Shown: positions 10,514 through 23,553 of the stretch, piece by piece
Layout of the letters: each line of letters begins with the position of its first letter
Numbering within the stretch: position 1 is the first letter of the stretch
Source: Torreya grandis
Taxonomy: Eukaryota; Streptophyta; Pinopsida; Cupressales; Taxaceae
Reading direction: 5' to 3'
DNA: 64,000 nt
NCBI GenBank assembly: GCA_037957365.1
Contig: JARHVA010003169.1
Coordinates: forward strand, 1,255,001-1,319,000
The notes under the pieces: model-generated
Told to the model about the DNA's origin: nothing
The model's database searches: none
What the model saw: only the letters and a program-made list of their open reading frames with translations
Translations under genes and position numbers: made by a program

Positions 10514-11708
10514 TATAGACACCTAAATCTGGCCACCAATAACCTTTAGTTAGGCTTTTGACCAATTTTAAAATGTATAATTTGGCCTAAAAGCTCTAAA
10601 ATGAATTAAAAGAGTTGAAATTTTTATATTCAAGTGCCTATTTTGGCGAGGGTATCATTAAATGAGGTAATGTAATTTATGGGCTATCTAACTTTGATCA
10701 AATCATTTCAAGTCAAAATGCCAATTTTGTACCTAGGTGTTATGGATTGATCTTTTTTATCAAATTTATTGTACAAGACATGTGATTTTGTTATTTTTCA
10801 TTAACAACATCCTAAATGGGATAATAGTTCCAATGCATCTAACATCAACTTTAAATTCTAATCCAGAGAAATTTTGAGCCAATAATATGATATTTTGACC
10901 AATTTAATTTATTTGTGCACAAATTGCCAAGGTTTTGCATCAAAGTTGACTAATCATGTTCAACTCTAATTAAACCAAATCAAAATATTAAGTTTATTTT
11001 CCATGGAACTTGTCGAATAAATCTTTTTTTGAAATCGATTGTCATTAACTACATCATCAAATGACATCATCCTATGGGGTGGCACCCATAAGCCATAAAT
11101 GCAACAAATATCTAAATTAATGCTTCCCATAACTCATTAAGACCCTCCATGCCTAGTTAATTCTCCTCTATCCCAAATATTGATGAGCCTATTTATGAAT
11201 TTTAATTACATAATTGAATTAATCCTTAACTACACATCTTCATCTTAGGATGGATGGTTTAGGTTGATTCTAAACCATTCGAAAAATCTATTAATAGGAG
11301 GCCTTGCCTATTAAATTTTAAGCTCTTTTATGCCAAAATTATAATGCCCAAATATATTCAAAAATCCATTTAAATTAGTTTTATAATGCAAAATTATTGA
11401 GCGAAGCCAAGCCAAGCCAATGCAAATCCAAACAAAGTGCTAAGGAGAGATAGAGGTAGCCACACTTTATTGATGGAGACTTCATGAGCGAAAATAGAGA
11501 AATCCGCTTCAACAAATTTTTTGGAGCATCCAAGGAAGGTGAAATAATATTTTTTTTGAATTTTAGTTGTGTTTTCTATTCTAGTCTTGTTGACTAAGAT
11601 CCTCCATTGAGATAGGGTTAAGGTGTTAGTTATTTGTGTATTATTTTGATTTTGATTTCATATACTAACACAATACTAATTTCCCCTTATTACAATCCTA
11701 TGTTCATA
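10514..11708 (+). repeat. 3' LTR of the 2401-11708 element
   Basis: It is homologous to 2401-3593 over its whole length. Its termini have changed from TG...CA to TA...TA, both of them C-to-T type transitions as expected from cytosine deamination. The perfect target duplication directly after position 11708 confirms the end. Confidence 0.88.
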
Positions 11709-11713
11709 GATCT
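11709..11713. other. Target site duplication GATCT (right)
   Basis: It is identical to 2396-2400 and abuts the 3' LTR. Confidence 0.85.
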
Positions 11714-14677
11714 TAGGATGATCCTTCAATACTTTATACCTATACATGTGTTATCTCTATGATTTATATGTGTTTAGGATAAAATATGGAATCTTTTCTC
11801 ATTTTAATTCTTGATAGATTATTTTTGGTAAGTTACCTTTGGTATTTTTTAAGTCTATAGTAGGTGAGGAATGAATGAGGGTTGATCTTATATTTATACC
11901 AATACCCTTAAATAACATATCACATTAGATTACTTAGATAAACCTTTAAGATATATTTCATTTTCCAACTAGATGACTTTAGGGCACTAGACACTTGCAT
12001 TAGGGTAAGACACTTGCACTAATACAAGTGTCTGATTGGTATGTAAGTGTCTAGGTAGTTAGAAAATAGGTGTTGGTCTAGAACTTGTAGATATCGAATA
12101 TAAGTATTTTTATAACATTTTTTGAAAGATAGAATGTTTGAGTCATCAGAATACAAAGGTCAGACTAAGAGATAATCAATTAGGCATATAGAGATAGCAT
12201 ATGCAAGCTTTTTCGCAATGGGAAATGTATACAAGTTGAAGGTACATCCATGATATGTATTTTCCAAGTGTAATATAGTAATAATGCTATGCTTAGGTCT
12301 TGATTTTTTCTTTTTTGAATATTTTCAATCTTTTTGCATTTTTGAATTATTTGATTTTTTTTAATATTTTTTAATTTATTTTGAAATTCAAAAAATTGCT
12401 AACCAATGATTCCATCAATGGGATAGTCATGGGTAGTGTTTTTATTATGTGGTACAATGGTTAATTATCATGAGTAAAATGTACCAAATGTTTGTATATT
12501 AGAACTTGGAAATGGATTGGGTGTTGTAATGTAGTTGTCATCATCATTCCTAGGCGCATGTGTATGTTGAGTATGGAATTCCTAGGACTCTATGGGGTCC
12601 ATTATATAGTATGAGAATATATAATTACCCATATTCACTATTGAACGTGATTAAATGTATTTTATATATGCTATGGTAAACATGCCCCATTATTTTTAGA
12701 ATAGGGACCCACATTTTAAATAATAAAATGAGTAAAACATCCAAAACTACATGAAAATAATTGTAAAAATTTGATCATTTAGGTCTAATAGTATTTTTTA
12801 TTTGAAATATTATTCTAATATATGTTAAAAATTAACTTATGTATTGTTTTAGGTTTAGACATATGCAAAAACATTAGCTTTATTTAAATATTATTTGTAT
12901 GAGTTTTTAAAATGTTTCAGCTTGTTTTCACACTATTTTGGGAAATACTTAGGCTAAGAAATTTACAAGGATTTATAAAACTTATTTTATTTCCTTCACT
13001 TTATCTCACTTCATTATTGGCTCCCTTTAATTTTTCAATTTTATGAAATTATTGGTTGCTAACTTTAGTAATTTTTTATGCATGCATTTATATTTAGCCA
13101 TAGGTCTTTGCACTTCATCACACCACTTCACAAGTCTTTGCACTTTATCTATTTTGATAGGTTTTAGGACTTAGTCAGATTTTATTCCTTATTCATATTT
13201 AGTCAAATCCCATGTGTATTTGTTTCATTAATTTTAAACTCACCATATATTTTTGAAGGCATGCTCAACTTAACAATGTTATGCAACACATTCTAATAAC
13301 TTTGTACTTTCACAAAAAATTAAAGAGTCCTAGAATTGTGAGACTATGAGCCAATAAAATCCTACCAAGTGGAAACATGATGTTAATACATAAATTTTAA
13401 ATCCATCACAATCATTTGATAATGGTATAGAATGGGACTATGAATAAATTTCATCATGCCACACATTGATACTCAAGGCCACCTCATAGATTTTTCACAT
13501 TTTCATGACAACAAAGGAACACACAATATGCTTAAAGGGATATGGCTTTGTAGGGATATGTCTCAATCATAGGGTGAACTTGTCATCACTAAAAGTTTTC
13601 ATATAGGAAATAAGTATAATAGTCTAAAGAAAAGATCCATCTTGTAGTTTTGTAAAATGACACCTCATGACAAGGATGCAAAGGAGAGGGGACATAGTGA
13701 TACTTAGTTATCAAACAAAAATAAAAATGCCAAACCATTGACTCTGATGGTATAAAGGGTCATATAAGACTAATTAAGAACCATGGTATCATCCACTACC
13801 AAGCACAGTAACCACATCACTCCAAAAACATGAAGTCAAATTTGATGGTCATCATAGCTCATCAAACTATCACATATAAAAACACAAACATATGCCATGA
13901 GCATCTACTATCATTATTAATATAATTAGAAGGTGTAAACTTATTAGGCATGGAGTAGCCATGATTTTCTTAATGTTTTTAAATAAATTGATATGGACTT
14001 GTAATGGATTTAAAGGAAAATGGATACTTTTGAAGTGGTAAATGGCATGTGGTGGTCCTAATGGAATAGCCCATTATGTTGATTGTATAGCTCTTCCCAC
14101 TTAATTTTACCTTATTATGTGTTTACCTTTTATATTTTAATAAATTTGGACATCATAACCATAATTTGATTATGTCTCATGCTCTACAAAAAAAACATTT
14201 ATAAACTTTGTAAGGGTAGGTCAATCTATTTTCTTGGCTTACTTGTTAACTTACGTACATGTTACCCAAGAGGTTGGTTCTCTATCTTATTGGATGAACT
14301 ACATTTCTAGTTGGTATAATATTTTGGTTAATTTTCCAAGAGAAGGGATATTTTATAGAATGCAAAGAGATAACTTTATAATTATGATAGAATGTTCATG
14401 GGTTGTTCTTTGTTTGTTTTTTTTTCTTATTTCTCAATTTTAAACTGATGTTGCATGTTTTTGGGCTTTAAGTAATTGTTTTAGAGATTTACATGCATTA
14501 TTTTGGGTAGATTATAATGTGGGATCTAATTATTCCAATCATCTCAGTAGTCAATCTCTAATCCATTTTTTGTATTTAGATGTGTTTTTACTATTTTATA
14601 CAATGGATTTGGTCTTTATAAAAACATTGTTATAGGATGTGATTAATATATTTACTATAATTTATTTATATTACAAG
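11714..14677. other. AT-rich spacer without recognised genes
   Basis: About 3 kb between two LTR elements contains no convincing reading frame or repeat boundary. A T-rich tract lies at about 12300-12400. The short frame at 14234-14443 has no family features and was not accepted as a gene. Confidence 0.5.
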
Positions 14678-14682
14678 GATAT
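14678..14682. other. Target site duplication GATAT (left)
   Basis: GATAT precedes the LTR at 14683, and GATAA follows the partner LTR at 41447-41451. Four of five bases match, consistent with one later mutation. Confidence 0.65.
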
Positions 14683-16110
14683 TGTAGACACTATAAAACC
14701 TTACATGATGGTTCTAAACATTGAAATTCCTTATGAATCCTTTAGGACCACCTAACTCTTATGTATCCATTAACCAACCTATCAGACCTTGGGTCTAGTT
14801 AGCTACTTAGCTAGCTAAACTCACTAACTTACTAACTTGAAAATTAACCCAATCCTTTTAAACTCATATTAAATAATTTTCCTCTAAACACTCGACCAAT
14901 GGCAGTTAACCTAACTATCAATGGTTATCCTGACCATCAATGATTAGGGCCTCACCCTCCTAACACATCACTAGCTGCATACAAGATAGAGAGTCATAAT
15001 TTAATATGTTTGCCTTATGCAATGCTAATAAACTCCTAAGAATCAAAATCATCAAGGAAACCTACTAAGGAACCTTATATCCTCCATCTCTCTTTTCCTA
15101 TAAAAGAATGGGAGTAGGAGGTGAGATCAATCATCATAAACATTCTTACATATACGTATTCAAGCTTCTAGCCATCTAGTAAGTCTTCTTCCAAAAATTC
15201 ATCAACAAAAATAGAGACCTAAACCTCTACCCAAATTATTCTTGAGGTAAATTACCTTTACTCTATCAAAATTATTCTAACCATCAACCATTAGCCTTTT
15301 AGCAAGCAATAGGTATATTTGTACTTCAGTCTTGTTATGATGGTTTCTAACCTCTCTTCCCTATTGGACCTTTCTACACTTATTCCAACCTCTTGTTTCT
15401 ACCTAGACCCTTAAAAAGACCCCTACTTGATCTATTACTTAGTTTCAACTCTCTTTTTGAATGCTTCTATAAATCCACAGACAACTATTCATGATTAGCA
15501 TAATTACCAATGGTCACCCCCAATCGTCGATGGTTACCCAACTAATGATGATCAAATTAGCTACCAAAGATCACCCTAACCATCGGTGGTCACTTTGGCA
15601 TGAAATAATAACAATTTATTTCCACCCCTTTACCCCCAAATAAAGATAACTTTATGTGTCCTTGCTTGTTTATAGACCCCTACCTAATTTTCTAGACTTG
15701 ACTTGATCTATTTTAGCACTAGTATTAATTCACTATTGTTATATTTAGATATGTTATTTATCAATCATACATCTTATTTTTGTATTTCATTTAATTTAAT
15801 TTCTTTTATTTGATACAAGTAGTTTACTTTTATCTCTTTACACTTAATTTTTATTAAAGAGTGGATTGACAACCTCCTAGCAAGCTCACGCTTCTTAGAT
15901 CTAGCTCATGATAGGCAGTCTACCTATCTTTCTAACAACCCCTTTTGTTAGTGTTTTGTTATCTATAGGCAATCCTTCCAAAATAAAAAGGATCTATCTA
16001 CATTCATCTATATCATGCATGCATAACAATTGGGTATTTCTACCACACCCTTACTACTAAATTTTTATCTTCTTCCAAAATTAGGAAATGAGAAAAAATT
16101 AAGAGAAACA
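14683..16110 (+). repeat. 5' LTR of the Tat/Ogre-type element
   Basis: It starts TGTAGACACT and ends AGAGAAACA, and pairs with 40042-41446. Two clusters of near-palindromic 12-mers of the form ACCATYRATGGT lie at about 14893-14948 and 15505-15596. A conserved segment reading 'cttcttagatctagctcatg' sits near its 3' end (about 15891-15910). The CpG-rich LTR at 62817 has the same layout. Confidence 0.9.
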
Positions 16111-16112
16111 TT

Positions 16113-16135
16113 TTGACATGCCTAGTGGGACCCTA
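16113..16135 (+). promoter_or_regulatory. Candidate primer-binding region
   Basis: The bases after the LTR read 'ttgacatgcctagtgggac'. Their placement, and the TG(G/A)C.TGCC..GTGGGAC shape, suggest a primer-binding site with one or more C-to-T type changes. The matching tRNA was not identified. Confidence 0.4.
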
Positions 16136-16696
16136 ACATCATCTAGGTGCCATTTTCTTCCTTTATTCTATGCTCATACAATGATATTCTCATATAATGA
16201 ATCTTACTTGGAGGTCATTACCAAGGGGAGAACCAACTCAGCTCTTTGGTTGAGTATAAACTCTAAAATTTAGTATATCTTGGATAATCACTCGATACCC
16301 TTATCATTGTGGTGTGTGAAGTGAGGGGTTAGGGACCAATATCAAGCCATGTAATGATGTTTAATACAAATTAATTTTTGAGATCATTTAATACCTAAAA
16401 CCAACCTTAGATTTCCTATTTAGTACTTAATCTACAAATCAAATTTCTTCTTCACACTTTCTAAGGCATAAGCCAAAAGCAATATAAAAATAATCCTAAG
16501 TTGTTAAATGCACTTTAGTGTATGTTTTAATTGCCTTGATATATTTTTATTTTACTTGATTGTGTTTGAATTATTAGTTTTTCATCATTTCTTTTCTATT
16601 CCTCACATGGTCTTTACTAGATAGTAGTTGAGGAATTAAACCATCTTCCTCTTCCTCCTCTCCATGGAGTATATTTTTAATGTTTAGGGTTATCCT

Positions 16697-18295
16697 CATC
16701 ATTCTCCCCCTCCTATCATGCCTCTAATAGTTTTTAAGGGTATTGTGTATTTCACTACCTTCCTTGATAACAACCATGTGTCCTAACATTACCTCGACAC
16801 CTTATCTCACTGCACCCCTATTGTTTTAGTTCCTCCTACAGATCCACCTTATGGTATGCCTCCCCCTCTTATGCTTGGTGTTACCTCCACCCAACTTATC
16901 ATCACCTAAGCATCTTCTTCCTCTAATAGCCCATCCACTACCACAATCCAAACCCAATCCAACATCCCAACCAATAGCCAAACAACCCTTCCACAAACCA
17001 ACACCTCTAACATATGGGAAACCTCACCTCTTATTACCCACACTTCATCCACCATGGGGGTATCCTCTACCCCTATTTCTACCATTCCCCTTATCACTAA
17101 CAACCCACCAATTTATACCCCACTCCAGAGTTTGGTATTTTCCATACCTAATACCCTTCCACCTATTAGCACAAGGGTTACCACTCAACCCCAACTAAAT
17201 ACTAACCCATTCATACCTCCAAACCAACCCATATAAATCCCTTAACAAGTACTTATGACATCCTACCAATATGTTCCTAATCCACAAGGATACATAACAC
17301 CTTCTACCCAAACTTTTGTGCCCAATAACCTTTATGTGGCATCATCCCCACCTAAAATGACAACATACCAATATGTGGTATCTTTTCAACCTTTTATCAC
17401 TTATCCATACATTATTTCCACCCAACCTCAACAAAACTTATTACCCAATTATGGATCTTCCTGACCTCAAACAAATTTGGTCAAAATGTTAATGGACAAA
17501 GTGACCACCCTAGAGTCATCCATCTTTTGGGCTCATAATTTATTATCCTATGATCAAATCTATAATGAACCTATCCACCCATCTATTCCTCTCTAAAATT
17601 ATCCTCCTTAATGGGAACTACCCAAGTTTTTGAAGTTCCAAGGCAATGAGGATCCCAAAAAACATTTAAAACCATTTCACCATTCCTGTTATTTGACTAC
17701 ATATGATGATGCTCTTCTCCTTCATACTTTCCCCATGTCTTTATCTAGACTAGCTTTAGATTGGTATAGTGATCTCACCAATAACTCCATCTTTTCCTTT
17801 TCCTAAATTTCCCAAATATTTTTAGATTGTTTCTCAGTCAATATATCTAAAAAGGTTCCTATCACTAGCCTCTACTCCATTAGGCAATTTGATGATGAAT
17901 CAATTACCAATTTTACTACACGATGGAGAGGTATTATCAACCAACTCTCTTTCTCTTTACCCTAACCCAAGTTGATTAAAATTTTATCTTATGGTTGTGC
18001 TAAACATATTGCCCCCACTCTTTAAGTTCAAACTTTCAGGACTTTTGATAAGGCTTTCACCATGGCATATAAACTATAAATCTGAGCCATTGATGAGGGA
18101 AAATTAAAACTTAGAAAAAAGAATTATATCTTTAAATCCAACAACCATTCCTTAGCTAAAATCACAAACAAATCTAACCATCCCAACATCAAACCAAAAG
18201 CATCCACAAATGCAATTGTCCTTAAAACTACTCCACCAACTATCAACCAACCCAACCAAACCAACTCCTCTAACTCCTCCAACTAACCAAATTAA
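16697..18295 (+). pseudogene. gag: gag of the Tat/Ogre-type element (broken)
   Basis: One frame with several in-frame stops runs through this region. The first 300 codons are Pro/Thr/Ser/Asn-rich. The capsid part follows from 17612: WELPKFLKFQGNEDPKKHL, then a helix-rich part with YDDALLLHTFPMSLS, ALDWYSDL, SLYSIRQFDDESITNF and TRWRG. These landmarks match the Retrotrans_gag family (pick-up of 'F.G..DP..HL', 'W...L', and 'L..I.Q...ES...F..R'). Gag would form the particle that packages the element RNA. The frame is lost between about 18300 and 18440 and continues in another one with the zinc-knuckle region. Confidence 0.8.
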
Positions 18296-18441
18296 AATCA
18301 AAACTAAGCTGCTCCAAAATAATAGACTCTGATATAGGATTTTTATACTTCAATTGATGATAAATTTATCAAATCAAACATCGTACAACTTATACCTATC
18401 AAACCTCCCCAATAATTTTATGGTTCTCATCCTACCCTAGT

Positions 18442-20160
18442 TGGTATAATGAGAATGATCTATGTGCTTTTCACCATGTCATTAGACACAATGTTAGTAG
18501 GTGAAACACCTTTAAAACCATTATCCAAAACATGATTTATAAGGGATAACTTGTATTTGATAACCCCAATGCACACCCAAATCATCCCCTTGACATCTTT
18601 TGGAAACCTTTCCCCAATCATGCCCCTTCTACCAACTATGATGAAAATAAACCAAAATCATCTCACACATGTGAGGTTCATATGGTTAATGTCATTATTA
18701 GTAAATCTATTTTTTATGATACCATTACCTCAAATACATCTTCCTCCATTCCACTTATTAAAGTGATGGACTTACCCAACATTCCTTTGAACACCCAAAT
18801 AGAGAAACCAACCACCTCATCTTATTTACTTGATGAGACCATAGACTTGACCACCCCTCCTTTGTTAGAAATACCAAAGGAGGCAACCATTGCTTCAACC
18901 ATCTCTTTACCCACTCTACTTATTGAAGTGGTGGAATTACCTATCATTCATTTAGAAACCCAAACAAAAGAAACAACTACCTATGTTCCTTCACTTGAAG
19001 ACATCACACCTTCCTCCCCTATCCTAGAACCACCCACTCTCTCTTTGAGAACCATCCCAAAACAATAGAACACTTTACCTATTCCTTCCATGAGGTAACC
19101 ATCATCCTAAATCTTAAAACCTTCCATTAAGGGAAAAGGTGAGGAAACCATTCCCTCACATCAAAATATGGGCTTAACCTTTGAAACCAATGACCAACGA
19201 ATCATACCCATTTACAAGACTTTTTATAGATTGATCCAAAGTCTATGATTCACTTCTCAACCCAACCTAGATATATCCACCTTTTGGCATCATCTTGGGC
19301 TCCCTTACCAAAACAAATTTGAACATTAAACCTCAATTGCATCCACCATCAAACCTATCATTACCTCGATACATTTTTCAAAACTTTCTCCCTCCAAAAC
19401 CATAGGAGAACCATCCAACCAACCTCCATCTAAATTTTCCAAATCACCTTATGCCTCTCTAACCAAAACTATCAAGAATATAGGAATACTTTATACACCT
19501 AGTCTTTCTCACCCATATTTGAAATTGGACTTAACCCCATCTAGTCCACTAAATAAAACCCCAACCAAACTAACTAAAAAGGTGGAACCAACTTAACCCC
19601 CACCTTGAACTAGATTTATACCACCTCCTTCACACTTACCTTCTATATTAGGACCCCATCCTTCTACCATACCAACTACCTATTCCTCATTTACTAAACG
19701 TTCTCTTTTTATTCTACCTTTACCTACACCCATGAAATCATCAAGCACTCCATCATTATTAACTAACCTATCCACCTCTACCTTCCCACCTATATCCAAA
19801 CCTTCATTGTCCAAACCCTCCACTTATAAATCATCCACCTCAAAACCAACCATAACCAAGCAATCCCAACCAAAACCACATAATAAAAACATTTCACCAC
19901 CCACAACTTCTATGGTGAAGCCTCCTTCTAAGAAGGCTCCCATCCCTAAAACCAAAAACCCATCACCTTCAAGACCTTTGCTCAAATTTTATTTAACCAT
20001 TATACAAATGTTGTTCCAAACCTATTCCTTGAGCATACCACCTATTAGACCCTTTGAACCCTCAACCCCCACACCTTCCTAGTTTAATGACAATTTGATC
20101 TATTCACACTATAGGACACCTAGACATGAAACAAAAAATTGTAAAGCTTCCAAACATTTA
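18442..20160 (+). pseudogene. Zinc-knuckle and Pro/Thr/Ser-rich linker of the Tat element
   Basis: A single frame of about 570 codons begins with ENDLCAFHHVIRHN, then NTFKTIIQNMIYKG, LVFDNPNAHPNHPLDIF. This is the Tat-type C-x2-H knuckle followed by 'L...IQ.LI..G.L.F', with the glycine and last cysteine of the knuckle replaced. A long low-complexity linker follows, with repeated motifs such as TLLIEVVELP.IHLETQ against PLIKVMDLPNIPLNTQ (about 18750-18980) and many Ser/Pro/Lys near 19730-19970. A second knuckle-like end, SHYRTPRHETKNC, lies at about 20104-20142. The frame has a handful of stops. Confidence 0.65.
18755..18985 (+). repeat. Coding duplication in the linker
   Basis: Two segments of about 160-190 bp encode related peptides: PLIKVMDLPNIPLNTQIEKP and TLLIEVVELPIIHLETQTKE, each followed by a short stretch ending in LDE or LED. 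They look like an old in-frame tandem duplication. Confidence 0.5.
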
Positions 20161-20732
20161 TCTATAACTTATGGGATGAGGATGATCTATCATCAAATGA
20201 ACCTCCCTTAAGCTCACTACCAACCCAACCGCCAACTCAACCCATCCAACACTTACCTACTCCTACACTCTCATATAAAAGTGAGTAAGAACTAAAACAA
20301 CCATCTATCCCAACATCTCCCTTAATCTAAATTATCCATATGGTTACCTGATCTTAGTCCTAATAAAAGGATAATTGAAAATCCAAAGTATCCATACCAT
20401 GGACATATCCCTCTACCCCTAAACCTTTTAACTAAACCTAAACACCTTCACCTTCACCAAATCCCAAAATATCCATTTTGGGTGCCTCTCCCTCCAACCC
20501 TTTTGAATCCATCCAATGATTAGTTCTAAAACAACTTCAACAAATACTAGTGAAGATGAGCCTTTATGAACTAATCAACACCTCACCCCATCATTTCCAA
20601 GCATTGATAGAGGCCTTGTAATTGATAGAGGTTCAAATGAAATACCCTCAACCTCTTACATCCTTTTTGAGAGCCATTCAACTTACCAATTTCATCACCT
20701 TCTAGGATTTAAAAATACCTTATGTCCATTCT

Positions 20733-21085
20733 GAGGATCCTGATCCTCCCCTCTTCATTACTATATACATCAATCAAACCTGCATCAAAGGGGTGATGAT
20801 TGATGGAGGATATAGTATCAACATTATCTCCTCTCATGCTTATGACCAATTTCAATTTCCTAAGAACATCATGTCAAAAATTGCAATGGTCATCCACTCC
20901 TTTAATGACACTATGGGCACTACTTTAGGGATATTTATCCTCCACATCCACTTGGGACCTCATGTAATTCCTAAACTTTTTCACATTGTAAAAGGTGACT
21001 TCCAATACAAAATATTACTTATATTCCCTTGGATCCATGCCATGATTTATTTCCCTTCCACCTTACACTAATGTGTCAAGTTCAA
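20733..21085 (+). pseudogene. pro: Aspartic protease domain of the Tat element
   Basis: The frame reads EDPDPPLFITIYINQ, KGVMIDGGYSINIISS, then a flap region with HSFNDTMGTTLGIF, and ends with ILLIFPWIHAMIYFPSTLH followed by a stop and CVKF. This matches the retropepsin of plant gypsy elements ('..D.G.S.N.I', 'LGRPWIH', 'PSTLHQCVKF'). The catalytic motif is DGG rather than D(S/T)G, and the LGRPW motif has become IFPW, so the enzyme would not be expected to work. It would have cut the Gag-Pol polyprotein. Confidence 0.82.
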
Positions 21086-22309
21086 ACATGAAGGTCAAGT
21101 TGTTACCATAAATATTGACCCTAGTCCTTTCGTATCTTGCAACATGACATATCAACCCAATGATGTTATTATTCCTCCCTAATCCACCTCACAACCAACT
21201 AAAAACAATACCACCTCACCAATAACCCACAACAAATCCACCCCTACCATTGATGAAGCTTCAACTAGCTCATTTATCCCTTCTTTTCAAATCCCCATAG
21301 AGGACCCTTTAGAACCCACATTCCAACATCTCTCATTAGGGGAGTATCATATTTTAACCTTGGATGTTTTTCTTACTCCTTAAAAACATGGGAACCTTGA
21401 CCATGATCCTAATTATGACCCCAACATTATAACCATCATCCCTTTTAGTATCCCTAACAAACAAACCAACTTCATTTATGGGGGACTTGATCATCTGCTT
21501 CTCACTTCTGCCACCACCTCTTCTATCCAACTATTTACCTTCAATTTATCCTACTAGGACAAACCTAAATTTTCCAATCTATACCTTCACAGGTGTGCCT
21601 AGAAAGGATTTGGCTTTGGCCTTCATAAACATGGACCTCAAGAATTAATCATTATCAAAACCTAAAAACCTTGTAAACTATTTGGGCATGGGTTTGTACC
21701 ATCAAATAACCCATCGATTCACTAAAAACCATTGCTACCATTGAGGAAGACATCCCATCCTCACCAACCCCATCTCCTTTGAAGTTTGAGGATTTTGAGA
21801 TCATTCCTCTAAACTTTTTTTTAGTTAATACTATTATTTTAGGCCCTCTAACCTATCAAAAGGGTGGCCAAAATAAAACTCTTCCTCTCATCCATCTTAA
21901 AATCATAGAAAATGATTCTTCTATCATCAATACCATCCAACATTAAAATGATGACTCCATTCTCACCTATCTTGATGTAGGGGATTCTTCTATCCACAAT
22001 TCACTTTATTTTTGAGAACCAAACTATGTTGAATGAATCCACTATCGATGTCAACTTGGGTCCTCAAGATAACCCTCATATTGTAAAGATCAATTAATCA
22101 TTAGATTCCATGGAACAATAGGAGTACATTTATTTCCTTCATGATTGAAGCATAGAAGTTTCTTGGTCTTATCAGGATATTCCTATAATCAACCCTTCCA
22201 TATCCCTCCACAACATTGTCACCCATCCTAACACTAAGTTGGTTCAATAAAAGCTTCATAGGATGTACCCTTGCATCACCTTCTAGTCAAAAAAGAGATT
22301 TAGCATCTC

Positions 22310-23480
22310 TTGTATGTCGACTTCATCCAACCCATTGATTATCCTCAATGGGTTTCCAACATTGTTCCCATCACTAATCCCATGGGGGGACTTCACCTCT
22401 ACATTGAATTTCATGACCTCAACCTCATTTCTCTAAAGGATGACTTTCCTTTGCCTAGCATCAACCAAATTATTGATCTTACAACTGGCCACAAGATGTT
22501 ATCTCTCATGGATGGTTTCTTGGGATATAATCAAATCTTGATTTCCCCTAAGGATTAGCATAAAACTTCTTTCATCACCCCTTGCAGAACCTTCTATTAT
22601 AGGGTCATGTTATTTGGTCTAAATAATGTTGGAGTAACCTATTAGCATGTAATGACCTACATCTTCCATGATCTCATCCATAAAATCATTGAGGACTATG
22701 TGGATGATCTCTTTGGGAAATCTAAATATCGTAAGGGTCACCTAGCCATACTCACAATTATCTTTAACTACCTAATCCATTTCAACATCTAACTCAACCC
22801 TAAAAAATGTAATTTTGGGGTCCTATCTAAAAAGCTTTTTGGCTTTATCATCTCTCTTTGAGGAATCAAAGTGGACCTTGTCAAAGTTAAAAAACTTAGA
22901 TATGCCTCCTATAACCCACCTTAAGTAACTCCATAGCCTACAGGGGAAGCTATAATCCATCTATTGTATCATCTTTTAGTTATCAGATAGATGTCAACCT
23001 TTTCACCATCTTCTCAAGAAAGACACTTCTTTTAATTGGACTAAAAACTATTAAAAGCCTTTTATTTACTCAAAGAATACCTTATTTCTCCACCTATTCT
23101 TACCCTGCCTAAATAGGACCAACTGTTGTACCTATAACATTGATCATTCCTTAGGGATAATGTCATTCACTATGATGAACAAAATAAAGAGCAATTTGTC
23201 TACGACATAAGTTGAATGCTTATAGAGTACAAAACTTGGTACACCCATTTCCAAAAACTTTACCTTACCATGGTCTTTATAGCTTTTAAACTTCATCATT
23301 ACCTTCTCAATCATAAAAACTATGTCATTACCAACACTCACCCACTCTAAACCATACCAAAACTAGCGTATGGCTAAGTGGTTCATGCTCCTAGCTGAGT
23401 TTAACCTTGAGTTTATCTAATAAAATTTGATTAAAGGGCAAGTTATTTCTAATTAATTAGTTGAGGCCCCTCTACCATAT
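22310..23480 (+). pseudogene. pol: Reverse transcriptase with RNase H of the Tat element
   Basis: RT motifs appear in order: YPQWVSNIVPITNPMGGL, EFHDLN, KDDFPLPSINQIID, LSLMDGFLGYNQI, FFYYRVM-like FYYRVMLFGLNN, then EDYVDDL (22691-22711, the catalytic YVDD box intact). The frame then runs to about 22900, with stops at 22556 and elsewhere. In shifted frames the thumb and connection continue (LQGKLQSI, SDRCQPFHHLLKKDTSFNW). A decayed first RNase H follows, up to about 23480 (KWFMLLAEFNLEFI). A start codon is not defined, because this domain belongs to a longer polyprotein. Confidence 0.88.
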
Positions 23481-23553
23481 AACTAAAATATTCCTCTTGC
23501 GTTTCCCCACTATTCTATCATGACTCTTTCTCAAGAGGACCCCACCTAATAAA

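Larger units (their letters stand above)
2401..11708 (+). mobile_element. LTR retrotransposon without recognisable gag/pol (about 9.3 kb)
   Basis: This is a complete element: 5-bp target duplication, two direct LTRs of about 1.19 kb, a TGG-type primer-binding candidate two bases after the 5' LTR, and a purine tract just before the 3' LTR. The internal 6.9 kb shows no RT, integrase, protease or RNase H motif on either strand by reading. It holds a decayed frame of about 562 codons (6299-7987), a small intact frame (9737-10036) and an antisense frame near the 3' LTR. This makes it a non-autonomous element, presumably moved by enzymes from an autonomous relative. Like the Tat-type LTRs at 14683 and 62817, its LTR begins TGTAGACAC, which suggests the helper may be of that family (inference). 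Confidence 0.85.

Noticed and set aside
14234..14443. Open frame of 69 codons with a hydrophobic end
   Set aside because: No start context, family or repeat boundary supports it.
16851..17198. Pro/His/Leu-rich open frame of 115 codons
   Set aside because: It is an out-of-phase reading of the Pro/Thr-rich Gag N-terminus of the Tat element; the true frame, with capsid motifs downstream, is the other one.
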